Shown: positions 1 through 6,860 of the stretch, in pieces
How positions within the stretch are numbered: position 1 is the stretch's first letter
Layout: each line of letters starts with the position of its first letter
Assembly (NCBI GenBank): GCA_012270665.1
Contig: JAAXHY010000035.1
Span: 1 to 10,233 of the forward strand
Direction of reading: 5' to 3'
Length of the DNA: 10,233 bases
Source: Dehalococcoidia bacterium
Lineage (GTDB): Bacteria > Chloroflexota > Dehalococcoidia > SAR202 > UBA11138
Notes under the pieces: model-generated
The model's input: only the letters and a program-made list of their open reading frames with translations
The model's database searches: none
What the model was told of the DNA's origin: nothing
Program-made: the position numbers and the translations under genes

Positions 1-813
1 GGCTGCGGCAAGACGACCACTGCCAAGCTGGTGCTTCTGGTCGAGCAATTGACTGACGGACGACTCACATTCCAGGGCCAGGACATAAGCGAGTTCACGC
101 CAGAGCAACTGAACGAGTACCGCGAGTCGGTCCAGGCGGTGTTCCAGGATCCGTGGAGTTCGCTGAATCCTCGGTTGAGGGTGGAGTCTATCATCGCGGA
201 GCCGATTACGGCGCACCGCAGTCCGACGAAGGGGGAACTGAGGGAGCAGATACTGTCGCTGCTGGAAGAAGTGGGGCTTCATCCCAGCCACGCGCACCGC
301 TACCCACACGAATTCAGCGGCGGCCAGAGGCAGCGCATTGCCATAGCGCGGGCGCTGGCGCTGCGTCCGAAGCTGATCGTGCTGGACGAGCCTGTGTCGG
401 CGCTGGACGTGTCTATACGGGCGCAGATAATGAACCTGCTGAAACAGCTCCAGATTGACCACAATCTGAGCTACCTTCTGATAGCGCACCAGCTTGCCAC
501 TGTGCGGTACATGAGCCACAGGGTGGGTGTGATGTACCTGGGCAAGATGGTGGAGGAGGCGGACTCCTCCGAGTTGTTCAACAATCCGCACCATCCGTAT
601 ACGCGGGCGCTCATATCGGCGTCGCTGTCGTCGCGTCCGGGGGTGGACAGGGAGGAGATAGTGCTGAGCGGCGAGGTGCCGTCGCCGATCAACCCGCCGC
701 CGGGATGCACGTTCCATCCTCGGTGTCCGGCGGTATTCGAGCCGTGCGCCGATAACATTCCTGAGATGCAGGAAGTGGCGCCCGGACACCTGGTGTCGTG
801 CCATCTGTACTAG
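1..813 (+). CDS. Oligopeptide/dipeptide ABC transporter ATP-binding protein (OppF/DppF-like), 5' truncated
   Basis: Cytoplasmic ATPase subunit that powers import of peptides, nickel or similar solutes through an Opp/Dpp-type permease. The reading frame is open from the first base, which encodes the end of Walker A (GCGKTT). A start at the GTG at 31 would cut through the domain, so the true start lies outside the window. Counting from codon 11 (base 31) as residue 1, the order is: Q-loop region VFQDPWSSLNPR (37-48), signature FSGGQRQR (95-102), Walker B LIVLDEP (116-122), D-loop SALD (123-126), H-loop histidine in IAHQ (151-154), and the C-terminal oligopeptide-binding-type tail with CTFHPRCP (216-223). 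About 270 codons are present; family members usually have about 320-330, so some 50 N-terminal residues are missing. The H-loop reads AHQ where SHD is usual. The permease and binding-protein genes would be expected upstream. The ATPase call is firm; the solute is unknown. Confidence 0.93.
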   Translation, partial: GCGKTTTAKLVLLVEQLTDGRLTFQGQDISEFTPEQLNEYRESVQAVFQDPWSSLNPRLRVESIIAEPITAHRSPTKGELREQILSLLEEVGLHPSHAHRYPHEFSGGQRQRIAIARALALRPKLIVLDEPVSALDVSIRAQIMNLLKQLQIDHNLSYLLIAHQLATVRYMSHRVGVMYLGKMVEEADSSELFNNPHHPYTRALISASLSSRPGVDREEIVLSGEVPSPINPPPGCTFHPRCPAVFEPCADNIPEMQEVAPGHLVSCHLY

Positions 814-875
814 AGACGGATTTCCCTCTTAACTCACGCGGGTAATCCCTGACGAGTGTTGGGACTTCGCCGCTC

Positions 876-1280
876 CTATGTCCCGAACGGATTCAGTATA
901 TCCACACCGAATTGACTGAAGTCACCAGTGTTTCTGGTGACCACTGTAAGCCTATGAATGATGGCGGCGGCAGCTATCATGGCGTCCTCAGTCAAGGTGT
1001 CCGACCTTCTGTGCATGAGCCGCGCCCATTCTCTGAAGATAGGCGCGTCCATTGCCAAGACGCCATAGGATAGCAGGACTCTATCCAGCCACGCTTCCAG
1101 TTCGTTCGCCTTGGCCTCGTCCTGGTCACGAGTGATCTCGATTCCCGCCTGTATCTCTCCAATCGTAACCGCAGACACGAAGAGCCGTTCAGCAGGCACG
1201 TCCGCGATCCATTTCAGGACGGCCCCATGCGGACTGGGCCGCCGCAGTTCCGAGACCACGTCGGTGTCCAGTAGGTACAC
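876..1280 (-). CDS. vapC: PIN-domain ribonuclease toxin, VapC family
   Basis: Toxin of a type II toxin-antitoxin pair; VapC proteins are Mg-dependent RNases that cut tRNA or rRNA when freed from the antitoxin. The protein has 134 residues, normal for the family. The PIN acidic residues are in place: D5 in LLDTDVVSE, E42 in TIGEIQAGIE, D99 in TEDAMIAAAA, and N117/D120 in TRNTGDF. The start is GTG (bases 1280-1278), only 4 nt after the stop of the antitoxin gene, so translation is probably coupled; upstream there is only a weak GGAA-type ribosome site. It belongs to the plasmid-stability (FitB-like) subgroup, judged by the LLDT and TRNT-DF pattern. The toxin looks intact. Its RNA target cannot be inferred. 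Confidence 0.9.
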   Translation of the reverse strand: MYLLDTDVVSELRRPSPHGAVLKWIADVPAERLFVSAVTIGEIQAGIEITRDQDEAKANELEAWLDRVLLSYGVLAMDAPIFREWARLMHRRSDTLTEDAMIAAAAIIHRLTVVTRNTGDFSQFGVDILNPFGT

Positions 1281-1284
1281 CGAG

Positions 1285-1545
1285 CTATTCCACTACCAAC
1301 GGAGTTCTGTGGCGGCACTTGTTTCTGGGCGGCGTGAGACGCTCAGTCCGCGCTTCCGAGGCGAGAAGCAACTCTTTCAGGTCCGGCCTGCTCATTCGTT
1401 TCAGCTTCCGCCACTCGTCAATTGGAAGAATCACAGCGGTTTCCACTCCACGCTTGGTGACGATCTGTGGTCCCTCGGCCAGAACGGTATCGAGCAGTTC
1501 GCTGAACCTTGATTTGGCGTCTTGAACCGGCCACTTCCCATTCAT
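1285..1545 (-). CDS. Phd/YefM-family antitoxin
   Basis: Antitoxin partner of the PIN toxin just downstream. The N-terminal half is a classic Phd/YefM DNA-binding fold: WPVQDAKSRFSELLDTVL (residues 5-22), then EGPQIVTKRGVETAVILPIDEWRKL (24-48). In this family the first part forms the dimer and binds operator DNA, and the C-terminal tail wraps the toxin. Here the tail (about 50-86) is basic, with RTERL and RNKCRHR. The ATG at 1545 is well supported: AGAGGT (minus strand, 1556-1551) lies 5 nt upstream. The gene comes before the toxin gene in the same transcript, the usual order that keeps antitoxin in excess. An inverted repeat lies just upstream and is a likely autoregulation site. Cognate pairing with the toxin is inferred from adjacency. 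Confidence 0.9.
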   Translation of the reverse strand: MNGKWPVQDAKSRFSELLDTVLAEGPQIVTKRGVETAVILPIDEWRKLKRMSRPDLKELLLASEARTERLTPPRNKCRHRTPLVVE

Positions 1546-1550
1546 AGCGC

Positions 1551-1556
1551 ACCTCT
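1551..1556 (-). promoter_or_regulatory. Ribosome binding site of the antitoxin gene
   Basis: AGAGGT on the minus strand, 5 nt before the ATG. It is one of the two clear Shine-Dalgarno sites in the window and supports the chosen antitoxin start. Confidence 0.7.
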
Positions 1557-1557
1557 C

Positions 1558-1585
1558 TTGACATTTACTGACTAGTCATTAGACT
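1558..1585 (+). promoter_or_regulatory. Candidate promoter for the FG-GAP/ASPIC gene
   Basis: TTGACA (1558-1563), 16-bp spacer, TAGACT (1580-1585). The -35 box is a perfect consensus; the -10 matches TATAAT at 4 of 6 bases. Transcription would begin near 1592, only about 8 nt before the GTG at 1600. That implies a near-leaderless message or a later start codon. It overlaps the inverted repeat. Based on a consensus match only. Confidence 0.4.
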
Positions 1586-1587
1586 AG
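1572..1587. promoter_or_regulatory. Inverted repeat, probable toxin-antitoxin operator
   Basis: CTAGTC, spacer ATTA, GACTAG: a perfect 6-bp inverted repeat. Its left arm also sits in the 10-bp palindrome TGACTAGTCA (1569-1578). The repeat lies 26 bp upstream of the antitoxin ATG and between the two divergent genes. Phd/YefM antitoxins bind such short palindromes to repress their own operon, so operator function is likely but inferred. Confidence 0.6.
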
Positions 1588-1609
1588 GTTGAGTTAGCAG
1601 TGATGTCAA
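1581..1609 (-). promoter_or_regulatory. Candidate promoter for the toxin-antitoxin operon
   Basis: On the minus strand, TTGACA (1609-1604), 17-bp spacer, TAGTCT (1586-1581). The -35 is perfect; the -10 matches only 3 of 6. A better -10, TCTAAT (1583-1578), has too long a spacer (20 bp). The -35 lies inside the first codons of the divergent gene, and the -10 shares bases with the plus-strand promoter. Transcripts would start near 1574, leaving room for the antitoxin ribosome site. Confidence 0.4.
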
Positions 1610-3774
1610 GGGCAACCGATTCACCATTGAATACTATCCCTCGACCCAGTTCGTCCGGCGCCGCCCACGGTCGCCGACTCCAGAAAGACCCTGATTTGGC
1701 GCGCCTCGCTCTTCCTTCTATCGCTTGCCTTCTGCTAATCCTGTTGTTGGGATGCGCGGACCGGTCGCAGCAGGATTCTCCAGATAGTGGCATAGCTCCG
1801 TTCAGCAACATTGCCCCGGACGCGCTCGGGAAGAAGGCGTTCATCATCAACCGCTACCCAGGTGTAGCTATCTTCGATTATGACCGCGACGGAGATATGG
1901 ACTTCTACGTTACCCAAGAGGAGGGAGGGCCGAACTTTCTCTTCAGGAACGAGGGAGACTCGGAGTTCAGCGAGGTGTCGGAGGAGTCAGGCGCGGCGGC
2001 GGTCATAAGCAACAGCACGGGCGTTGCAGCGTGCGACTTCGACAACGACGGCTACCAGGACCTGTACGTGGGCGCGCATGGGCGCAAGGGGGACGGGTTG
2101 GACTACCGGTCGGCTGACGAGAGCGACGGCCTGAGGGATACTATCTCGGACAGACTGTTTCTCAACAGGGGCGACGGCACATTCGAGGACATTACGCCGT
2201 CGGCGTTCGGCGAGGCGGTGAATCTGAGGTCGGCGATGAGTGTCTCGTGCGCGGATGTTGACGGAGACGGCTGGCTCGATATATACGTGGCCAACAGGGC
2301 GGACTTCGACTTCGTGCGTTTCACCGTGCCTCAGCACCACGGCCATTACAACGTTCTTTACAGGAACAATGGCGACCTCACGTTCAGCGACATCAGCGAA
2401 GAGTCAGGCGCGCGTGGAGGCCCGATCATCATGCGCGCGCCCGACGGTCTGCCAATCGAGTTCTACGACCGTGAGACTGGGGAGTTCATCGAGGGGTACG
2501 ACCCGCGTCTCAGCGACCGATTCGGGAACAGGGCGGGCGATCCGACGGGGCAGTCCTGGGCGGCGCTGTTCTTCGACCATGACGACGACGGAGACCCTGA
2601 CCTGTGGGTGGCGCACGACGGGGACCATCTTGAGGTCTATCGCAACGACACGGGCGGGGAGAATATCAGGTTTACGCCTATCGCTTCGGAGATGGGGGTT
2701 GACGTCGTCGGACAGTGGATGGGCTTCGCGCTGGGGGACTACGACTCCGACGAGGACCTGGACGTGTTCGTTACGAACATCGGCTATCATCCACTTACCA
2801 GGCGTCCGGTTCCGTTTCCAGGGGCTGACTGCGCCTATACCCACCAGTTCGACTGGGGGACGTGTTTGCACTTTCTGCTACGGAACGATGGATCAGTGGA
2901 GGCTTCGGATGGAGGTGTATTGCCGCAGTTCGCGGAGGTGACTGCGGAGACTCAGGTGAAGGCAAGCGAGGTAATGCCGCCTATGTCGCTGGATCCGGTG
3001 AATGTACATCCGGCTTGGGAGCCTCCGAGCGGGCTGGCGGCCTACGATTTCGGGTTTGGGACGGCCTTCTTCGACTATGAGAATGACGGCGACCAGGATT
3101 TATATTGGCTTGGCGCGCTTGTGTCTCGAGGGGAGGGGCCGGGGGGACTGCTGTATCCGGGCGCGGGGCGGATGATGCGCGGCGACGGCGCGGGTGGATT
3201 GGAGGACATTACGGTGGAGGCGCGGCTGCTGGATATACAGGATGTGGACTATTCTGTGATTGATCCCAGCGCGCCAGAGTTTGACGCGCGGGCGCAGCGG
3301 ATCGGGCCAGAGTTCCATGAGAATGGGAAGGGGCTGGCTAAGGGCGACCTGAACGGGGACGGCTTCGTGGATTTGATCGCCACGAACAGCAGCGGAGATC
3401 TGCGAGTGGATGGCGGCGTGAGGTTCGTCAAGGGGCCGCTGTTCGTGTGGCTGAATGGCGGCAGGGGCGGCAACTGGCTGACGATTAGGTTGAAGGGCGG
3501 GATGGCGATACGCGGAACGGGAAGCAACGCGGACGGGATAGGCGCGAGGGTCTATCTGACTGCGGAGACAGCCAAGGACTCAGTATCTACGCAGGTTCAG
3601 GAATTGCTGGGCAGTTCTACGTACCTATCTATGAACAGCCTGGATATGACTTTCGGATTGGGAGAGGCAGACAGGGTTGAGGAGATCGTGATTCGGTGGC
3701 CGAGCGGAGTGACGCAGAAGTTGAAGGATGTAAGAGGCAATCGCGTAGTTACGATTGAAGAGCCTGAGAACTGA
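1600..3774 (+). CDS. FG-GAP/VCBS repeat lipoprotein with C-terminal ASPIC/UnbV domain (CRTAC1-like)
   Basis: Exported beta-propeller-type protein of 724 residues. A hydrophobic stretch (about 39-51) ends in a lipobox LLGC with Cys52, so it is probably a lipoprotein facing the periplasm or cell exterior. Seven calcium-binding loops of the DxDxDGxxD type are visible at residues 93-101, 146-154, 219-227, 326-334, 380-388, 492-500 and 583-591. The fifth is degenerate (E for G). Residues about 625-718 form an ASPIC/UnbV domain: NWLTIRL, DGIGARVYL, FGLGEAD and IRWPSG are its hallmarks. CRTAC1-like proteins are thought to bind surfaces or partners; no enzyme activity is known to me. The start is uncertain: GTG 1600, ATG 1603, or TTG 1696. 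The last would give a normal-length signal peptide in place of the 32-residue basic lead. No strong ribosome site precedes any of them. The gene is divergent from the toxin-antitoxin pair and convergent with the di-heme gene. Confidence 0.9.
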   Translation: MMSRATDSPLNTIPRPSSSGAAHGRRLQKDPDLARLALPSIACLLLILLLGCADRSQQDSPDSGIAPFSNIAPDALGKKAFIINRYPGVAIFDYDRDGDMDFYVTQEEGGPNFLFRNEGDSEFSEVSEESGAAAVISNSTGVAACDFDNDGYQDLYVGAHGRKGDGLDYRSADESDGLRDTISDRLFLNRGDGTFEDITPSAFGEAVNLRSAMSVSCADVDGDGWLDIYVANRADFDFVRFTVPQHHGHYNVLYRNNGDLTFSDISEESGARGGPIIMRAPDGLPIEFYDRETGEFIEGYDPRLSDRFGNRAGDPTGQSWAALFFDHDDDGDPDLWVAHDGDHLEVYRNDTGGENIRFTPIASEMGVDVVGQWMGFALGDYDSDEDLDVFVTNIGYHPLTRRPVPFPGADCAYTHQFDWGTCLHFLLRNDGSVEASDGGVLPQFAEVTAETQVKASEVMPPMSLDPVNVHPAWEPPSGLAAYDFGFGTAFFDYENDGDQDLYWLGALVSRGEGPGGLLYPGAGRMMRGDGAGGLEDITVEARLLDIQDVDYSVIDPSAPEFDARAQRIGPEFHENGKGLAKGDLNGDGFVDLIATNSSGDLRVDGGVRFVKGPLFVWLNGGRGGNWLTIRLKGGMAIRGTGSNADGIGARVYLTAETAKDSVSTQVQELLGSSTYLSMNSLDMTFGLGEADRVEEIVIRWPSGVTQKLKDVRGNRVVTIEEPEN

Positions 3775-3810
3775 GAGTTCGGGACTGTCTGAAGCGGGAT
3801 TTGCCGAATT

Positions 3811-5442
3811 TCATGATTTTTCAGGATGATTGGACTTGGTACGAGGTTGGAATCCCAGCAGGTACAACGCGAGTATTGTAACCAGAATGCCGACTGTGAT
3901 GCCGAGGGCAGCGGTGATGATGGTCGCGCTTCCGAAGCCTGATAGTTGTGTGGGCTGCGCCGCGCTGTTCTCGGACTCGGGCATGACCTGGAGGGTCTTG
4001 AGGAACTCGACGACGGCGGCTTGGTCGTCGGGGGGCAGGGCGGCGAAGGCGTCGCGGCTGGCCTGGGCCTCGCCGCCGTGCGCCAGTATGGCCTCGGATA
4101 TTAGGGTGGCGCGCCCGTGATGGAGGTAGGGCGGCTCGTTGGAGAATCCCCAGAGCTTGCGGGTGAGCCACTGGTCAGTAGGCACCATCTCTTCTTCTAG
4201 GGTCTCGTTGTTCAGGATGTCGCCCATGCTGTGGCGTTTGAGGTCGGTGAACACCGGCGCCATGATTGTGTCGCCGGGTCCACTTCTCAGTCCGGTCGCC
4301 TTGCCGCCGTCGGGGAGAGGAACTGAGTACGCGTTGGCGACCTCGAATACCTGGAGCTTGCCCGCGGGATTGAATGGATTGGGTTCGGTGAAGACGGGGT
4401 TGTTCAGGGGCAGTTCGGGGATGTGACAGAAGGAACATTCCAGAGTGGAGAACAGCGTCTCGCCTCTCTGAGCGGCGGCGCGGGCTTCGGGGTGGTCGGG
4501 CATGACGCGACCGGGAGGGGGCAGCATGGCCTGGAATATTACGAGCGCGCTTATGTCGCCGCGGCTGAGTTCGTCGGCCATGCCGTCGGCGTCGTGGTCA
4601 ACGGCGTCTCCGAAGCGCTCGGATGCCTGCATACCGAAGTGCTGATTCATGGCCTTGACCGCGAATTCGCGCAGGGAGACTATGGTGCCTTTCTGCATGA
4701 ACGGCCTTATCACCAGGTCGGGGTCAACGCCCTCGACCCGGCTTGTGTCCAGGGAGCCGTCGGGGGAGGCGGTGATCGTTCCAAATTCGACGCCCTTGGT
4801 GGACAGCGGCAGGGATACCGGGGCGCCGCTGTCTCGCGCCCGCTTCCTGGCGTCGTCGCGGATTGCGTGGAGGTCCTCGGTCATCTCGCGGGCGAGAAGT
4901 TCGATGTAGCCGGAGCCGAACAGACCGAGGGATGTCCTCTCGTTGCCGACGGTTCTGAGGGTGTGTGTCTGGAAGCCGTCGCCTTCGCCCTGATCGAAGT
5001 TTACGAAGTGGAAGCCGTCGGCGAGCACGAATACATTGGTAGCATTGTCGCCGCCTCCGCCGAGATGCGGGACGCTGTGGCAGGAGGAACAGGCGTTGGC
5101 GTCGGGGCCGGAGATGCGGTTGAAGTTGTCGGGGAACGCGCGAGCGGGGCGGAAGTTGTCGGGGCTAACGTCGGTGGTTTCGGGTCGGCCCGCGCCGTCG
5201 AGTGTGTTGAAAGAGGCTGTGAACAGCATCTCACCGCGCTCGACTATCTGATCGAGGGGGAGTCTGCCGCTTTCGATGTCGTCCTGGTTGATATGGTTAA
5301 CCAGAGTAGGGGTGTCACCGAGTTGGGGATCCGTTGGCGGCTCGGCGGTCGCGTTATGGCAGGCCGCAAACATGGTTCCAGCAATGGCGGCTAGTATGAA
5401 GATGAGGATCTTTCTGAGTGCTATTAACGAGTTCGTGGACAT
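3811..5442 (-). CDS. Di-heme oxidoreductase, DUF1111 / thiol oxidoreductase-like c-type cytochrome, with C-terminal membrane anchor
   Basis: A 543-residue exported protein with two covalent heme c sites: CSSCH (118-122) and CSFCH (336-340). The spacing and the motifs FTDLKRHSMGD (398-408) and WGFSNEPPYLHHGRA (431-445) are typical of the DUF1111 di-haem family, which is distantly related to MauG and bacterial cytochrome c peroxidases and is loosely called thiol oxidoreductase. A DxDxDGxxDE loop (282-291) is a likely calcium site. The N-terminus has a signal segment (about 8-27); FAAC at 25-28 resembles a lipobox imperfectly. Residues about 503-530 form a C-terminal transmembrane helix followed by a short basic tail, which is not usual for the family. 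The ATG at 5442 has no clear ribosome site but gives a good signal peptide. The electron donor and substrate are unknown. The gene runs tail to tail with the FG-GAP lipoprotein gene, 36 bp apart. Confidence 0.9.
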   Translation of the reverse strand: MSTNSLIALRKILIFILAAIAGTMFAACHNATAEPPTDPQLGDTPTLVNHINQDDIESGRLPLDQIVERGEMLFTASFNTLDGAGRPETTDVSPDNFRPARAFPDNFNRISGPDANACSSCHSVPHLGGGGDNATNVFVLADGFHFVNFDQGEGDGFQTHTLRTVGNERTSLGLFGSGYIELLAREMTEDLHAIRDDARKRARDSGAPVSLPLSTKGVEFGTITASPDGSLDTSRVEGVDPDLVIRPFMQKGTIVSLREFAVKAMNQHFGMQASERFGDAVDHDADGMADELSRGDISALVIFQAMLPPPGRVMPDHPEARAAAQRGETLFSTLECSFCHIPELPLNNPVFTEPNPFNPAGKLQVFEVANAYSVPLPDGGKATGLRSGPGDTIMAPVFTDLKRHSMGDILNNETLEEEMVPTDQWLTRKLWGFSNEPPYLHHGRATLISEAILAHGGEAQASRDAFAALPPDDQAAVVEFLKTLQVMPESENSAAQPTQLSGFGSATIITAALGITVGILVTILALYLLGFQPRTKSNHPEKS

Positions 5443-5465
5443 TTATCATCAGCGCGAGCGGTTCT

Positions 5466-5484
5466 GGTTGATTTGGAATCAACC
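5466..5484. terminator. Hairpin between the CoiA-like and di-heme genes
   Basis: GGTTGATT, loop TGG, AATCAACC: a perfect 8-bp stem, 7 nt beyond the CoiA-like stop codon and 23 nt before the di-heme ATG, both genes being on the minus strand. It has no T-run, so it is not a standard intrinsic terminator. GCGGTT at 5458-5463 can also pair with AACCGC at 5481-5486, giving a competing fold. It may stop or attenuate readthrough, or protect the 3' end. Confidence 0.4.
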
Positions 5485-5491
5485 GCTATCT

Positions 5492-6814
5492 CTATCGGCA
5501 GACGTCACACGTCGGTTGCTCTGTCATTGTTGCGACTATATTCTCATCGCTTGTATGCCTATCAATACCGCAGGCAGTATATCTCCCGTCCGGGAAGCCT
5601 ATATGAATGATTCGCTTGGCTCTAGTCGGGACGTTTAGCGCAGTGACGCCGTGCTCCCTTCCCACTTTCCGTACAACCATACTATTTAGCATTGACTCAT
5701 CAACTTGACATGTGGAGTCAATACCCTCTCGGCGATCTACATGGGCCGTAGCGATAAAACCTGTCCTGACATCCACACCGTAATCTTGTAGCGCATTACC
5801 AAACTCGTTGATGACATATTGTTCAATTTCAGGTTCATCTTGCAAATCCGGGATATATAGCATAGCTGCTGTATCTTCATAAATTGGAACAACGTCAGAG
5901 CCGCCCAAATCCGCATATAGAAATATCCGGTCTCTTATCTTGTATCTGAACAGCCAGGGCTTTTGAGGATTGTGTTGGACGAACCCCAGTTCGGTCAGGA
6001 TGACGGCATTGGCAAAAACAAGACGCTGTGTCTTTGGGAACATCTTCACCGGTCGCCCCCACATTTCCTTACCGTAGAACCACGGGTGAAACTTGGGAGT
6101 CGATTGTCGCACCCTAGACATTTTCTTTATCACTGCATCAACAATTCGTTTTCGGCGCTTTAATATCTCCATACGTTCGGCTTCACGAACTTCACGATCA
6201 CGTCTTTGCTTATTACAACGGATGCATAGAGAGGCGATGTTCAGACCAGTGTCCGCTATATAGGCAGTATGTAATTCGTTGAGGTTCTCCCAAGTCAGAT
6301 TCTTAACAAAGACCTGAATGCTAGAACACTCGTATAGCTTGCGGGTGTTAGGGTCAACTGGATGAGTATTGACTACTTCAATAATTACTCGGATTCCATC
6401 AGGCTTAGTCAGAACAACATCAGATCTTGTATTCGGAATAATAGACACTTCTTTTTCCATGACTGCGCCAGGCAACGCAATATTCTCATCAATGATCTGG
6501 CTACAACTATCAGACATGAATCCCGAACATCGAGTTCCCATGCGATATTCAGCGCCATCTGATTGATGTTGGCGAAAACTTTCGATGATGATGTCCTGGG
6601 CATATTGATGCAAGGCGTTGTCGGGGTCGGGCTTGGGAACACAGGCTACGTTGGCCTTATGAGCGTAATGCCATCGTCGGACCTGGCCTCGTTTAGCTAT
6701 CATCTCCGAGCCGCAGTCTCCACATTGATACGGACGTGGCGCATCCAGGTGTTTTATATGTCGTCTCTGTCCAGTTGCGTCTAGCGCATACTGATACAGG
6801 ATATCCTTCTTCAT
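5492..6814 (-). CDS. CoiA-like protein: N-terminal zinc finger and PD-(D/E)XK nuclease-like core, with C-terminal Cys/His cluster
   Basis: I chose the ATG at 6814 (440 residues) because GGTGG lies 5 nt upstream and MKKDILYQYALD looks like a native N-terminus; an ATG at 6844 would add 10 residues. Positions below count from 6844. The N-terminal part matches competence protein CoiA-like proteins: C41-x2-C44, then KRGQVRRWHYAHK (51-63), the counterpart of the HFAH motif, then a helix HQYAQDIIIESF (79-90). The core has EKEV (130-133), RSDVVL (140-145) and IIEVVNTHP (154-162), matching the D...E-x(4)-TH form of a PD-(D/E)XK-like fold. Further metal-type residues are C106/C114, C207/C210, and a terminal H414, C425, C446, C449 group ending DVCR. 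The middle (about 250-390) is not recognised. Classical CoiA acts in DNA processing during transformation; many relatives sit in phage or mobile regions, so the role here is open. One sampled 60-base line is 43% G+C, against 65% for a line in the FG-GAP gene, suggesting transfer. Confidence 0.75.
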   Translation of the reverse strand: MKKDILYQYALDATGQRRHIKHLDAPRPYQCGDCGSEMIAKRGQVRRWHYAHKANVACVPKPDPDNALHQYAQDIIIESFRQHQSDGAEYRMGTRCSGFMSDSCSQIIDENIALPGAVMEKEVSIIPNTRSDVVLTKPDGIRVIIEVVNTHPVDPNTRKLYECSSIQVFVKNLTWENLNELHTAYIADTGLNIASLCIRCNKQRRDREVREAERMEILKRRKRIVDAVIKKMSRVRQSTPKFHPWFYGKEMWGRPVKMFPKTQRLVFANAVILTELGFVQHNPQKPWLFRYKIRDRIFLYADLGGSDVVPIYEDTAAMLYIPDLQDEPEIEQYVINEFGNALQDYGVDVRTGFIATAHVDRREGIDSTCQVDESMLNSMVVRKVGREHGVTALNVPTRAKRIIHIGFPDGRYTACGIDRHTSDENIVATMTEQPTCDVCR

Positions 6815-6860
6815 TATTTCCACCCAGAATTTGACAAGGCCCATGGCCTCTGTCGCACGT

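Noticed and set aside
858..888. Weak hairpin GGGAC/GTCCC between the convergent ABC ATPase and toxin genes
   Set aside because: Five paired bases plus a bulged GTT/AAC extension around a 14-nt loop, no T-run, and it overlaps the toxin's last codons; too weak to call a terminator.
2240..2941. Plus-strand open frame (233 codons) inside the FG-GAP gene
   Set aside because: It is rich in S, T and R from an out-of-frame reading of the Asp-rich repeats and has no recognisable domain.
3775..3810. Possible bidirectional terminator between the convergent FG-GAP and di-heme genes
   Set aside because: Only TTCGG/CCGAA with a 21-nt loop is present; no convincing stem and T-run.
4423..5394. Long plus-strand open frame (323 codons) opposite the di-heme gene
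   Set aside because: Low-complexity V/G/E-rich translation with no domain, antisense to a gene with two CXXCH motifs and a signal peptide. High-G+C coding regions often leave such open antisense frames.
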